The notes beneath the pieces are model-generated. The model saw only the letters and a program-made list of their open reading frames with translations, had not been told where the DNA came from and searched no databases. A stretch of DNA of 6,344 nt from CAYSVN01 sp964434585 (lineage in GTDB: Bacteria > Patescibacteriota > Gracilibacteria > Peribacterales > Peribacteraceae): positions 1-6,344 of the forward strand of contig CAYSVN010000067.1 in assembly GCA_964434585.1 (NCBI GenBank). The letters are read 5' to 3'. The position numbers and the translations under genes are program-made. Below, piece after piece: positions 1 to 4,751 of the stretch; within the stretch, counting starts at the first letter, position 1, and every line of letters starts with the position of its first letter.

Positions 1-80
1 TCATAGTTCTGTTCGAATATATCAATTAGTTCAGTAATCATTTCATCAGACTGCCAATCTTGGTGGATTGACGCATTCAT
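1..80 (-). CDS. Partial CDS downstream of and overlapping rep, unknown function
   Basis: An open frame starts with ATG at position 80 and continues through the left edge, giving 26 residues beginning MNASIHQDWQSDEMITELID. The start codon overlaps the rep stop codon as ATGA (77-80), an arrangement typical of translational coupling, so it is probably translated by ribosomes terminating on rep. It has no promoter or Shine-Dalgarno sequence of its own beyond what lies inside rep. The visible part is acidic and probably helical and matches no family I recognise. In plasmids and integrative elements a gene coupled to rep is often an accessory replication or mobilisation factor, but that is only context. 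Confidence 0.6.
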   Translation of the reverse strand, partial: MNASIHQDWQSDEMITELIDIFEQNY

Positions 81-1243
81 GATTTTAGTAGAAGTCTAAG
101 CTCATATTCCTTATCTGCTTCGGTCTTAATTCTATCAAGGATAACACCATGTCTAACATCTGAATTTTCAGATAGACGTAAAACATCTCTCATAATTTTA
201 TCCACCATATCTCTAGGCATACTAGGATCACCAGGGGGAGATGGAACTGTTTTTAAATCCCTAACAAGATAACCTTTCTTCTTAAGTTCTTTTTGAACCT
301 TTGGCCATATTCCCCATTTTACAAAACGATGATTAAGCAATTTATCTAATATTCCTAATTGAACATTTACATCAAGAATATTTCTATAATTCACACCGTA
401 AGGTTTTAACTTAGACCGTTTAAGTTTCACCTCTGTTCTAGTAACAATGTCTTCATGCCAATAGTCTTTATAAAGAGAGAACTTATTATTATCTGCAAAT
501 TCTTTCTTTTTATTGTAGATGGTTAGATACCAAGGATTCTTACTTTCTCCATATTCAATTGTTCCTGGAATTTTAGTAATAGGATCAATCTTTCTAAAAT
601 CATATTCTTTTAAATGTTGTTTAGAAGTAGCTTTGCAAGTCTTCCAAACATCAAGGGTTGTTTTGTTGTTGATATCGAAGCAGATGTCTACACGGCTAAG
701 TTGGCAAGTAACACCATCATCTAAAAAGAGTTTATAGGTATCGTAGAAAGATAAATCACCTTGTTTATCTAAAGCAAAGAAGGTTCCATAAAAAGATACT
801 AAGTGAGTAAACCTAGAAGTAAGACCATGCATGTAGTTTGAAGAAAATGTAATTTTTCGAATAGAAAGTATCTTCTTATTCTTAAAATAAACATTAGCAA
901 ATAGATCACCTTTTCCTTCAGAAAAATTACATTCAAATGTCTCTAGCGTTGATGGCCATATAAACTGTTTGCGTTCGCTATGATTTAAATAATAACCATA
1001 TCCACTAAAAATATGTTTGAAGAGTTGTTCTACCCTTCCACCTCCATCAGTATCATTAATAAACATTGCTAGCCAATCAATACCTAAATGCAGTAAAAAA
1101 CTATCTTTAGGAAGAATTATGTTAGAGTTACCCTGTTCGTTCTTACTTGAACGAACAGGGTTGAGGTTTAAAGAATCAGAATAGCGTGCCGATGTTGAAG
1201 AAGGATTAACCATATACAAAAAGAGAGTTATCTCTTCTTGCAT
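77..1243 (-). CDS. Rep_trans-family rolling-circle replication initiator / NicK-like relaxase
   Basis: This 388-aa protein looks like a replication initiation factor of the Rep_trans type (RepC/RepD of pT181-like plasmids, NicK of ICEBs1, RstA-like phage proteins). Such proteins nick one strand at an origin through a tyrosine and start rolling-circle replication. The domain begins near residue 50 (FLLHLGIDWLAMFI). SRVDICFDI (183-191) matches the conserved R-x-D strand of the family. GTIEYGESKNPWYLTIYNKK (227-246) matches the Y-x-G...iYdK block; Tyr231 or Tyr243 is the candidate nucleophile. TRTEVKLK (268-275) matches the following R-x-E strand. Residues 13-41 are low-complexity and coincide with a DNA inverted repeat. 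The start at 1243 has GAGGAT 9-11 bases upstream; Met11 lacks a ribosome site. The C-terminal third is unassigned. Plasmid, integrative element or inovirus-like phage origin cannot be told apart here. Confidence 0.75.
   Translation of the reverse strand: MQEEITLFLYMVNPSSTSARYSDSLNLNPVRSSKNEQGNSNIILPKDSFLLHLGIDWLAMFINDTDGGGRVEQLFKHIFSGYGYYLNHSERKQFIWPSTLETFECNFSEGKGDLFANVYFKNKKILSIRKITFSSNYMHGLTSRFTHLVSFYGTFFALDKQGDLSFYDTYKLFLDDGVTCQLSRVDICFDINNKTTLDVWKTCKATSKQHLKEYDFRKIDPITKIPGTIEYGESKNPWYLTIYNKKKEFADNNKFSLYKDYWHEDIVTRTEVKLKRSKLKPYGVNYRNILDVNVQLGILDKLLNHRFVKWGIWPKVQKELKKKGYLVRDLKTVPSPPGDPSMPRDMVDKIMRDVLRLSENSDVRHGVILDRIKTEADKEYELRLLLKS
1130..1161. repeat. Perfect 13-bp inverted repeat inside rep; candidate nick origin (dso/oriT)
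   Basis: Arms ACCCTGTTCGTTC (1130-1142) and GAACGAACAGGGT (1149-1161) are perfect complements around the loop TTACTT (AAGTAA on the rep coding strand). It lies in codons 28-39 of rep, in the low-complexity stretch before the catalytic domain. In pT181 plasmids the double-strand origin, and in ICEBs1 oriT, is an inverted repeat in or next to the 5' end of the cognate rep/nicK gene. The position and shape agree with such a site. The nick position is inferred, not seen. Confidence 0.55.
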
Positions 1244-1252
1244 TGCGGGGTT

Positions 1253-1292
1253 ATCCTCATTATCAGGTTTTCGCCACGCTCCTGTTAAGGAT
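1253..1292 (-). promoter_or_regulatory. Possible stem-loop masking the rep ribosome binding site
   Basis: On the rep mRNA strand, AUCCU (1292-1288) can pair with AGGAU (1257-1253), which is part of the only Shine-Dalgarno-like sequence of rep. CAGG (1284-1281) can pair with CCUG (1267-1264) inside it. The resulting interrupted stem would hide the ribosome site and could serve translational control of Rep level. The stems are short, so this is tentative. Confidence 0.3.
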
Positions 1293-1329
1293 TCGTACTG
1301 AACAATTATGCGACCCTTCTCTATCTCTT

Positions 1330-1345
1330 TCCCTCCGAAGAGGGA
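1330..1345 (-). promoter_or_regulatory. cUUCGg tetraloop hairpin in the rep leader
   Basis: Read on the minus strand, TCCCTC TTCG GAGGGA forms a 6-bp stem closed by the unusually stable C(UUCG)G tetraloop. The tetraloop appears only on the minus strand (the plus strand has CGAA), so it supports transcription of the rep leader from the promoter at 1409-1437. No T-run follows, so it is not a complete terminator. It may order a regulatory leader or protect the mRNA. Confidence 0.5.
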
Positions 1346-1408
1346 TCAGCGGTCACAAGAGTGATATATATAAAATATAAAATAAATTTTTAAAATGAAC
1401 TAATACAA

Positions 1409-1437
1409 AGTATACACATCTATTGACAATACGTCAA
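1409..1437 (-). promoter_or_regulatory. Sigma70-type promoter for rep
   Basis: On the minus strand, TTGACG (1437-1432) and TATACT (1414-1409) are separated by exactly 17 bases. The expected start is near 1402, giving a leader of about 160 nt before the rep start codon. A 5-bp inverted repeat, TTGAC-N5-GTCAA (1423-1437), covers the -35 box and could be a regulator site. Confidence 0.65.
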
Positions 1438-1477
1438 ACAACTTATGTGCGTGTTTCTTTCCAAACCACGGTTATGA

Positions 1478-1537
1478 TACCACAGCGTCAAGGTAAGGCG
1501 CGCTAACGCAAGCGCTCCACCTTGACTAGCTGTGGTA
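1478..1537. repeat. 60-nt GC-rich imperfect hairpin; candidate single-strand origin
   Basis: TACCACAGC (1478-1486) pairs with GCTGTGGTA (1529-1537), and GTCAAGGT (1487-1494) with ACCTTGAC (1519-1526), leaving only a TA bulge at 1527-1528. Inside, GG (1497-1498) pairs with CC (1517-1518) and GCGCT (1500-1504) with AGCGC (1511-1515) around the loop AACGCA. That is about 24 paired positions, much richer in GC than its surroundings. Neither side has a T-run, so it is not an intrinsic terminator. It lies between the membrane-protein gene and the rep promoter. Long hairpins upstream of the dso act as single-strand origins in rolling-circle plasmids. TAGCGC at the apex (minus strand, 1505-1500) nearly matches the CS-6 motif TAGCG(A/T) of ssoA sites, as I recall it. 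Confidence 0.5.
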
Positions 1538-1566
1538 AGAGTACCGATAGGCTTGAGAAAAAAAAA

Positions 1567-1845
1567 CTAACCATTGTTCCACCATGCTAGCACCTTAGCG
1601 ATCACCAGTACTAGAAGGCCGCCTATAGAATAAGAGCCGTGTACTGCGTACATCCAGTCAGCCAAGCCTCGCTCATGCGTTATGGCGATACCTACAAGAC
1701 CAAGGATGAAGAATAAGAATCCACCTAACATTAATAACTTCCACAGTTTAGAGGTTCGTTCTGTGGTAACGGTATCATGAACATAAACTACTTGAGGTGA
1801 GGATTGTTGTGGTAAATCGTGGTGTGTGAATTGTGTGTTTGTCAT
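1567..1845 (-). CDS. Small two-helix membrane protein of unknown function
   Basis: A 92-aa protein starting MTNTQFTHHDLPQQSS. The N-terminal 30 residues are polar and Gln/Thr/His-rich, followed by TSKLWK and two hydrophobic segments at about 36-56 (LLMLGGFLFFILGLVGIAIT) and 70-88 (GSYSIGGLLVLVIAKVLAWW), linked by a short loop with HERGLADW. No signal peptidase site is evident. The frame stays open upstream to an ATG at 1911, but that extension would run through the promoter and operator, and the -10 box sits 7 bases before the ATG at 1845, so 1845 is chosen and the message is probably leaderless. It is divergent from the XRE gene and probably repressed by it. Small membrane proteins beside rep occur in plasmids and inovirus-like prophages; no family is recognised. 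Confidence 0.7.
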   Translation of the reverse strand: MTNTQFTHHDLPQQSSPQVVYVHDTVTTERTSKLWKLLMLGGFLFFILGLVGIAITHERGLADWMYAVHGSYSIGGLLVLVIAKVLAWWNNG

Positions 1846-1852
1846 ATTTACT

Positions 1853-1881
1853 ATTATACACCCTCTATAGAAGGTGTTCAA
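1853..1881 (-). promoter_or_regulatory. Promoter of the small membrane protein, predicted leaderless
   Basis: On the minus strand, TTGAAC (1881-1876) is followed after exactly 17 bases by a perfect TATAAT (1858-1853). Only AGTAAAT separates the -10 box from the ATG at 1845, so the expected transcription start falls on or within two bases of the start codon. There is no room for a Shine-Dalgarno sequence. Confidence 0.7.
1858..1877. promoter_or_regulatory. 20-bp near-palindromic operator, likely for the XRE repressor
   Basis: ACACCCTCTATAGAAGGTGT is a palindrome with a single mismatched pair (C1863/A1872). It fills the spacer between the -35 and -10 boxes of the membrane-protein promoter and lies 33 bases upstream of the XRE start codon. 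A dimeric repressor bound there would occlude the promoter and could also autoregulate. No second copy was found in the window. Confidence 0.6.
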
Positions 1882-1910
1882 GAATAAATACAAAGCAGAG
1901 AATAGGATCA

Positions 1911-2126
1911 ATGAAAAATAATATCTTAAAAATATTTGCTAAACGGTTACGAGAGTTAAGATTAGAAGCTGATATGACTCAAGAGGAGTTAGCTAGAAAG
2001 GCTGGCATGAGCGTAAAATACTTGCAGAATTTAGAAAGCTCTAAGCCAAAAAACCCTAGTCTGTTGATGATGAAAAAACTGGCTGATGGATTAAAAGTCA
2101 GTTTGATCGATTTACTGGAGATATAA
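1911..2126 (+). CDS. XRE-family helix-turn-helix repressor
   Basis: A 71-aa protein that is almost entirely a Cro/C1-type HTH domain (about residues 8-66). FAKRLRELRLEADMTQEELA is helix 1 and the start of helix 2, RKAGMSVKYLQNLESSK carries the recognition helix, and NPSLLMMKKLADGLKVSLID closes the five-helix fold. There is no C-terminal sensor or protease domain, so it should act as a simple dimeric DNA-binding repressor. The start at 1911 has AGGA three bases upstream; an in-frame ATG at 1833 would add 26 residues read across the operator and is unlikely. It diverges from the membrane-protein gene over a 65-bp gap holding the operator. Its role is probably to control that gene, itself and perhaps replication of the element. 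Confidence 0.85.
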   Translation: MKNNILKIFAKRLRELRLEADMTQEELARKAGMSVKYLQNLESSKPKNPSLLMMKKLADGLKVSLIDLLEI

Positions 2127-2143
2127 AAGTATCATCTAAATAA

Positions 2144-2548
2144 TTATGATGTTGGCTCAAGCCAATTAACAATTTTAGACAAATCATGGCGGGTCATGCC
2201 ATGCTCAAATTCTACTTGAAGATCTGCTTTATTGTCTTGAGTTTCAGCATTAGAGCTTACTGCTTCGGAAGGATTAGCATCTTGGAATTTAGCTAGCTCT
2301 TCGTTTGCAACTTTCTTACCTTGCTCCTCAACTGCTGCAAAAAATTGCTTAAATGAATCTTCATCGCCTAAAAGATCTTTTAAAGCATTAGTAATCTGTT
2401 CTCTATCCATTTCTGGATCTAGCTTTTTTGCTAACTCATCTAACATATATGAACCACCAAGCTCTGCTGTATCTAAACCAGCCATAAATACTTCATAATC
2501 TGACTGATCTGCATTACTTGGCTCTCCTTTGTATGTATCGAAACTCAT
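2144..2548 (-). CDS. Acidic 134-aa protein of unknown function
   Basis: The protein is strongly acidic (about 30 Asp/Glu against about 12 Lys/Arg) with no signal peptide or membrane segment, so it is probably cytoplasmic. Residues 15-60 look helical (DYEVFMAGLDTAELGGSYML, then ELAKKLDPEMDREQITNALK), as do 65-90. Residues 90-108 are a polar linker, and a short C-terminal helix (HDLSKIVNWLE, 121-131) ends it. It matches no family I recognise. Its end converges with the XRE gene with a 17-bp gap. It has its own good promoter but no Shine-Dalgarno sequence. High negative charge is shared with DNA-mimic proteins, but charge alone does not show that. Confidence 0.7.
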   Translation of the reverse strand: MSFDTYKGEPSNADQSDYEVFMAGLDTAELGGSYMLDELAKKLDPEMDREQITNALKDLLGDEDSFKQFFAAVEEQGKKVANEELAKFQDANPSEAVSSNAETQDNKADLQVEFEHGMTRHDLSKIVNWLEPTS

Positions 2549-2577
2549 AATATGTTTGGGGATCTACTATTATATAT

Positions 2578-2606
2578 ATTATAACATATAATAATTATAT
2601 TTACAA
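2578..2606 (-). promoter_or_regulatory. Promoter of the acidic 134-aa protein
   Basis: On the minus strand, TTGTAA (2606-2601) and TATAAT (2583-2578) are separated by 17 bases. The start is expected near 2571, giving a leader of about 22 nt without a Shine-Dalgarno sequence. The surroundings are almost pure A/T, which lowers confidence slightly. Confidence 0.6.
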
Positions 2607-2621
2607 TACCCTATTGAGACT

Positions 2622-2635
2622 TTTAATATATTAAA
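2622..2635. repeat. 14-bp perfect AT palindrome
   Basis: TTTAATATATTAAA lies just past the methyltransferase stop codon and about 16 bp upstream of the -35 box of the acidic-protein promoter. It may be a regulator site for that promoter, or chance in AT-rich DNA. It is too weak a stem to be a terminator. Confidence 0.3.
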
Positions 2636-2645
2636 CTTACTAAAA

Positions 2646-3290
2646 TTAAAGCTTTCGATAAATAATCTCATATAAATTTTTCTTCTGTTGATGTCGTCCA
2701 ATATCGTAATTTTTTAATGAAATTAAATCCATGTCCTGGAAAAAATGCTTAATGGAATCTTCTGTAAAAAATCTTTTATAGGTATCTTTGATCAAAAAAT
2801 AATCCTCTTCTATTTGAGTTATCTGATCTCCAATATTTTCTCCTTTAACAAAATGATAGTTATATTCTTGATTAGAAGTTAAACGACAGAACAGTTTCCC
2901 ATTTTTATTTAACACTCTGATTATCTCATTTATAACTTCTTTTGTTTTCTTTTTATCAAAATAGTGCAGGCTCAGGTCTGCAATGATGGAATCAAATGTA
3001 CCGTCGGCAAATGGTAACGGCTCACTAATATCTACAACCATTGTTGTAAAATTTGTGGATGGACATTCAATGCTGTTGATAGCGTCTTCAGAATAATCTG
3101 TAGCTATTATGTTGTGACCACATGAGTGTAGATACGTAGAATTAAAGCCAAATCCACAACCTAGTTCTAGAATATATTCATTATCTTGAAATAATTCTAT
3201 GTAAGAAAGAAGCCAGTTGTCATGATTAACAATTGCACTTTTATTATTCTGATAGTAGTTATCCCATGCTGCTTGATCTGATTTTTTCAT
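2646..3290 (-). CDS. Class I SAM-dependent methyltransferase (Methyltransf_11/25-like)
   Basis: A 214-aa soluble protein with a complete Rossmann-type methyltransferase core. Motif I is ILELGCGFGFNS (40-51), the glycine loop that holds S-adenosylmethionine. The acidic residue after strand 2 is Asp65 in ATDYS. VVDISEPLPF (85-94) is the adenine-contacting strand, FDSIIADLSLHYF (99-111) is motif IV, and EIIRVLNKNGKLFCRLTS is the post-motif helix and strand 5. The N-terminus (KKSDQAAWDNYYQN) resembles small-molecule methyltransferases. The acceptor is unknown. It starts 20 bp after the MFS gene on the same strand with no promoter between and no Shine-Dalgarno sequence, so the two are probably one transcript. 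Methylation and export of the same compound, or self-protection against it, is inference. Confidence 0.85.
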   Translation of the reverse strand: MKKSDQAAWDNYYQNNKSAIVNHDNWLLSYIELFQDNEYILELGCGFGFNSTYLHSCGHNIIATDYSEDAINSIECPSTNFTTMVVDISEPLPFADGTFDSIIADLSLHYFDKKKTKEVINEIIRVLNKNGKLFCRLTSNQEYNYHFVKGENIGDQITQIEEDYFLIKDTYKRFFTEDSIKHFFQDMDLISLKNYDIGRHQQKKNLYEIIYRKL

Positions 3291-3310
3291 TATAAAATAG
3301 TTGAAATGAT

Positions 3311-4492
3311 CTAATCCATTTTAACACTGCGCAGTGTAAGAACATAAGCTATTAATGATAGCATTGATATAATACTGATTACAAAAAATACCTGCTGTAA
3401 TCCGTAGCGTTCTGCAACTATACCTAATCCACTAACAGAGATGGCTCCTATTGCTGTACGTAATTGCTGGTTGATGGATAGCATGGTAGCCCTCTTATCA
3501 GATGTCATTTTATCGTTAATATATGTACTTACCGTTGGTGAGTATAAACCACGTAGAAAAAAGAATACTGCTAACACGGGTAATATAAAGTAAATTTCGG
3601 TCATACGTTGTAACACAACTAAAAATAGCCCAAATACTGATGCATGTAATACTAAGTATTTATCAACCGAAAACACACTACCAAGTTTATCAGCAAAGAA
3701 TGATCCACCAGCCTTAAACAAAAATAAGGTAGCAGCAATAATTCCAAACATGCTTTCAGGAATACCAATAGACTTATAAAGAGGTTGGACAAATTGAAAT
3801 GTCATCATTGATACGCTTCCAATTATTGCGGAAAATAGAAAGATTTTAGAAAACCTAGGAGTTTTAAAAGCTGTTGAAAAACTACCTTTTATTTGTTGTA
3901 TAAAAGATTGTTTGCTTAATACCCTTGTTGGTTCAACTAAAGTTAGACAAGTTATTAAGCCTAAAAGTGCAACTATTACTTCGGCGTAGAATGGAGCCCT
4001 TATACTGTAGGTGTAAATAATTCCTCCTAAAATTCCTGCAATAACGGAAAGTATTATAGTGTAAAAATCTAATTTACCTGCAATTTTTTTATATTCTTTT
4101 TTTCTTCCAATAGATAGTAAATGTTCATAGAGCAGTGCATAATCAGCACCCTGTTTCATGGATGAACCAAATCCAGTTATGCTGTACCCAATACAAAGTA
4201 GGATAAAACTACTACTGGTAGCAAAAATGAACGTCCCAACACAAAACAGTAAACTACCTGTTACCAATGCAGCTTTGTAGCCATATTTATCTGCAAAGAT
4301 TCCTGAAGGTATTTGCCCAATAGACGAAAATAATAGCCAAAATGAAACTACCATAGATACTTGAGCCAAGCTTAATCCTAATTGCACCAGGTAAATAACG
4401 TATACCCCAAGTCCAAAGTTTGCATCATTAGTCAGCATGATTAGACCTAATTTCCAGATTGTACCGTTGTTTTCTTTTGGCTTTTGGTTCAT
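3311..4492 (-). CDS. MFS transporter, probable efflux permease
   Basis: A 393-aa integral membrane protein of major facilitator superfamily size and layout, with about 12 hydrophobic segments (roughly 13-35, 41-62, 75-95, 96-115, 142-160, 167-187, 215-235, 247-265, 276-295, 300-316, 343-360, 366-387). Motif A of the superfamily is clear in the loop after helix 2: PSGIFADKYGYKAAL (62-76), with the conserved G-x3-D-K-x-G. SDKRATMLSINQQLRTAIGA (331-350) resembles a conserved stretch of bacterial drug-efflux MFS proteins. A long cytoplasmic loop (about 188-213) separates the halves. Substrate and direction cannot be read from sequence; proton-driven export is usual for such proteins. It is first in an operon with the methyltransferase and has no Shine-Dalgarno sequence. 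Confidence 0.85.
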   Translation of the reverse strand: MNQKPKENNGTIWKLGLIMLTNDANFGLGVYVIYLVQLGLSLAQVSMVVSFWLLFSSIGQIPSGIFADKYGYKAALVTGSLLFCVGTFIFATSSSFILLCIGYSITGFGSSMKQGADYALLYEHLLSIGRKKEYKKIAGKLDFYTIILSVIAGILGGIIYTYSIRAPFYAEVIVALLGLITCLTLVEPTRVLSKQSFIQQIKGSFSTAFKTPRFSKIFLFSAIIGSVSMMTFQFVQPLYKSIGIPESMFGIIAATLFLFKAGGSFFADKLGSVFSVDKYLVLHASVFGLFLVVLQRMTEIYFILPVLAVFFFLRGLYSPTVSTYINDKMTSDKRATMLSINQQLRTAIGAISVSGLGIVAERYGLQQVFFVISIISMLSLIAYVLTLRSVKMD

Positions 4493-4515
4493 AATTTTAT
4501 TTAAATATTACAGTG

Positions 4516-4543
4516 ATTATAATAATGTTTCCATAAATCTAAA
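4516..4543 (-). promoter_or_regulatory. Promoter of the MFS-methyltransferase operon (proximal)
   Basis: On the minus strand, TTTAGA (4543-4538) is followed after 16 bases by a perfect TATAAT (4521-4516). The start is expected near 4509, giving a leader of about 17 nt with no Shine-Dalgarno sequence. Confidence 0.45.
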
Positions 4544-4544
4544 T

Positions 4545-4553
4545 ATTATATCA
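4545..4553 (-). promoter_or_regulatory. Extended -10 promoter of the MFS-methyltransferase operon (distal)
   Basis: On the minus strand, TGATATAAT (4553-4545) is a perfect extended -10 element (TGnTATAAT) without a recognisable -35 box. The expected start is near 4538, inside the -35 box of the proximal promoter, so the two may be alternatives. Confidence 0.4.
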
Positions 4554-4606
4554 TAAAAACTAGTTATTTTCTATTTTTTTATGGCTAAACATCTGTCTAC
4601 CAAGCT

Positions 4607-4652
4607 GCATATTTAATGATTGTTGTAAGACTATATTAAGTTTAAATATGCT
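4607..4652. repeat. Perfect 10-bp inverted repeat between divergent genes
   Basis: GCATATTTAA (4607-4616) and TTAAATATGC (4643-4652) are exact complements separated by 26 bases. They lie between the MFS operon promoters and the promoter of the 194-aa gene. They could be paired regulator sites or a hairpin; no T-run follows either side. Confidence 0.4.
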
Positions 4653-4661
4653 TTTAAATGA

Positions 4662-4671
4662 CGCTAGCGTA
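4662..4671. repeat. 10-bp perfect palindrome ACGCTAGCGT
   Basis: A fully symmetric, GC-richer 10-mer in AT-rich intergenic DNA, immediately before the left copy of the imperfect direct repeat and 46 bp upstream of the -35 box of the 194-aa gene. It may be a protein binding site; nothing else supports this. Confidence 0.3.
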
Positions 4672-4674
4672 TCT

Positions 4675-4711
4675 ACAAAAAATTTCATAAATAGCCCGCC
4701 TGCCTCAGCCA
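4675..4711 (+). repeat. Imperfect 37-bp direct repeat, left copy
   Basis: This stretch aligns without gaps to 5355-5391 at 28 of 37 positions. The best conserved part is ATAG-Y-CC-R-C-Y, then GCC-Y-CAGCCA at the right end. The two copies bracket the 194-aa gene with its promoter and are C-rich relative to their surroundings. Confidence 0.45.
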
Positions 4712-4716
4712 GAGTA

Positions 4717-4745
4717 TTGCATTAAGTTATAATATATGATATAAT
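4717..4745 (+). promoter_or_regulatory. Promoter of the 194-aa protein, predicted leaderless
   Basis: TTGCAT (4717-4722) is followed after 17 bases by a perfect TATAAT (4740-4745), which also carries the extended -10 TG (TGATATAAT from 4737). Only AAAATT separates the -10 box from the ATG at 4752, so transcription should start at the A of the start codon. Confidence 0.75.
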
Positions 4746-4751
4746 AAAATT

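Larger units (their letters stand above)
1244..1566. other. 323-bp intergenic control region upstream of rep
   Basis: No gene is visible in this stretch. From the rep side it holds the possible ribosome-site-masking stem (1253-1292), the UUCG hairpin (1330-1345), a very AT-rich segment (1365-1400), the rep promoter (1409-1437), an unassigned stretch (1438-1477), the long hairpin (1478-1537) and a nine-A run (1558-1566). The A run reads as a T run directly after the stop codon of the membrane-protein gene, but no convincing stem precedes it. Confidence 0.6.

Noticed and set aside
519..737. Plus-strand open frame of 72 codons
   Set aside because: It lies wholly inside the rep gene on the other strand, has no ribosome site or promoter, and its product resembles no protein.
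1195..1320. Antisense RNA promoter on the plus strand opposite the rep leader
   Set aside because: No -35/-10 pair with acceptable spacing was found, although such an RNA would be expected by analogy with pT181.
1478..1566. Long hairpin plus A/T run as an intrinsic terminator of the membrane-protein gene
   Set aside because: Read on the minus strand the T-run comes before the hairpin, not after it, and the hairpin is followed by mixed sequence.
1833..1910. N-terminal extension of the XRE protein to an ATG at 1833
   Set aside because: The added 26 residues are read through the divergent gene's start and the operator, and the XRE domain is complete from 1911.
1846..1911. N-terminal extension of the membrane protein to an ATG at 1911
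   Set aside because: It would translate the promoter and operator; the -10 box is 7 bases before the ATG at 1845.
2127..2143. CATC...GATG mini-stem between the convergent XRE and acidic-protein genes
   Set aside because: Only four base pairs with a long loop and no T-run.
1550..2164. GGCTTGAG (1550-1557) and its complement CTCAAGCC (2157-2164) as element ends
   Set aside because: Only 8 bp, and the second copy is inside coding sequence; chance is likely.
2555..2600. Several TATTATA/TATAATA inverted repeats
   Set aside because: The region is almost pure A/T, so such symmetry is expected by chance; only the promoter boxes have useful spacing.
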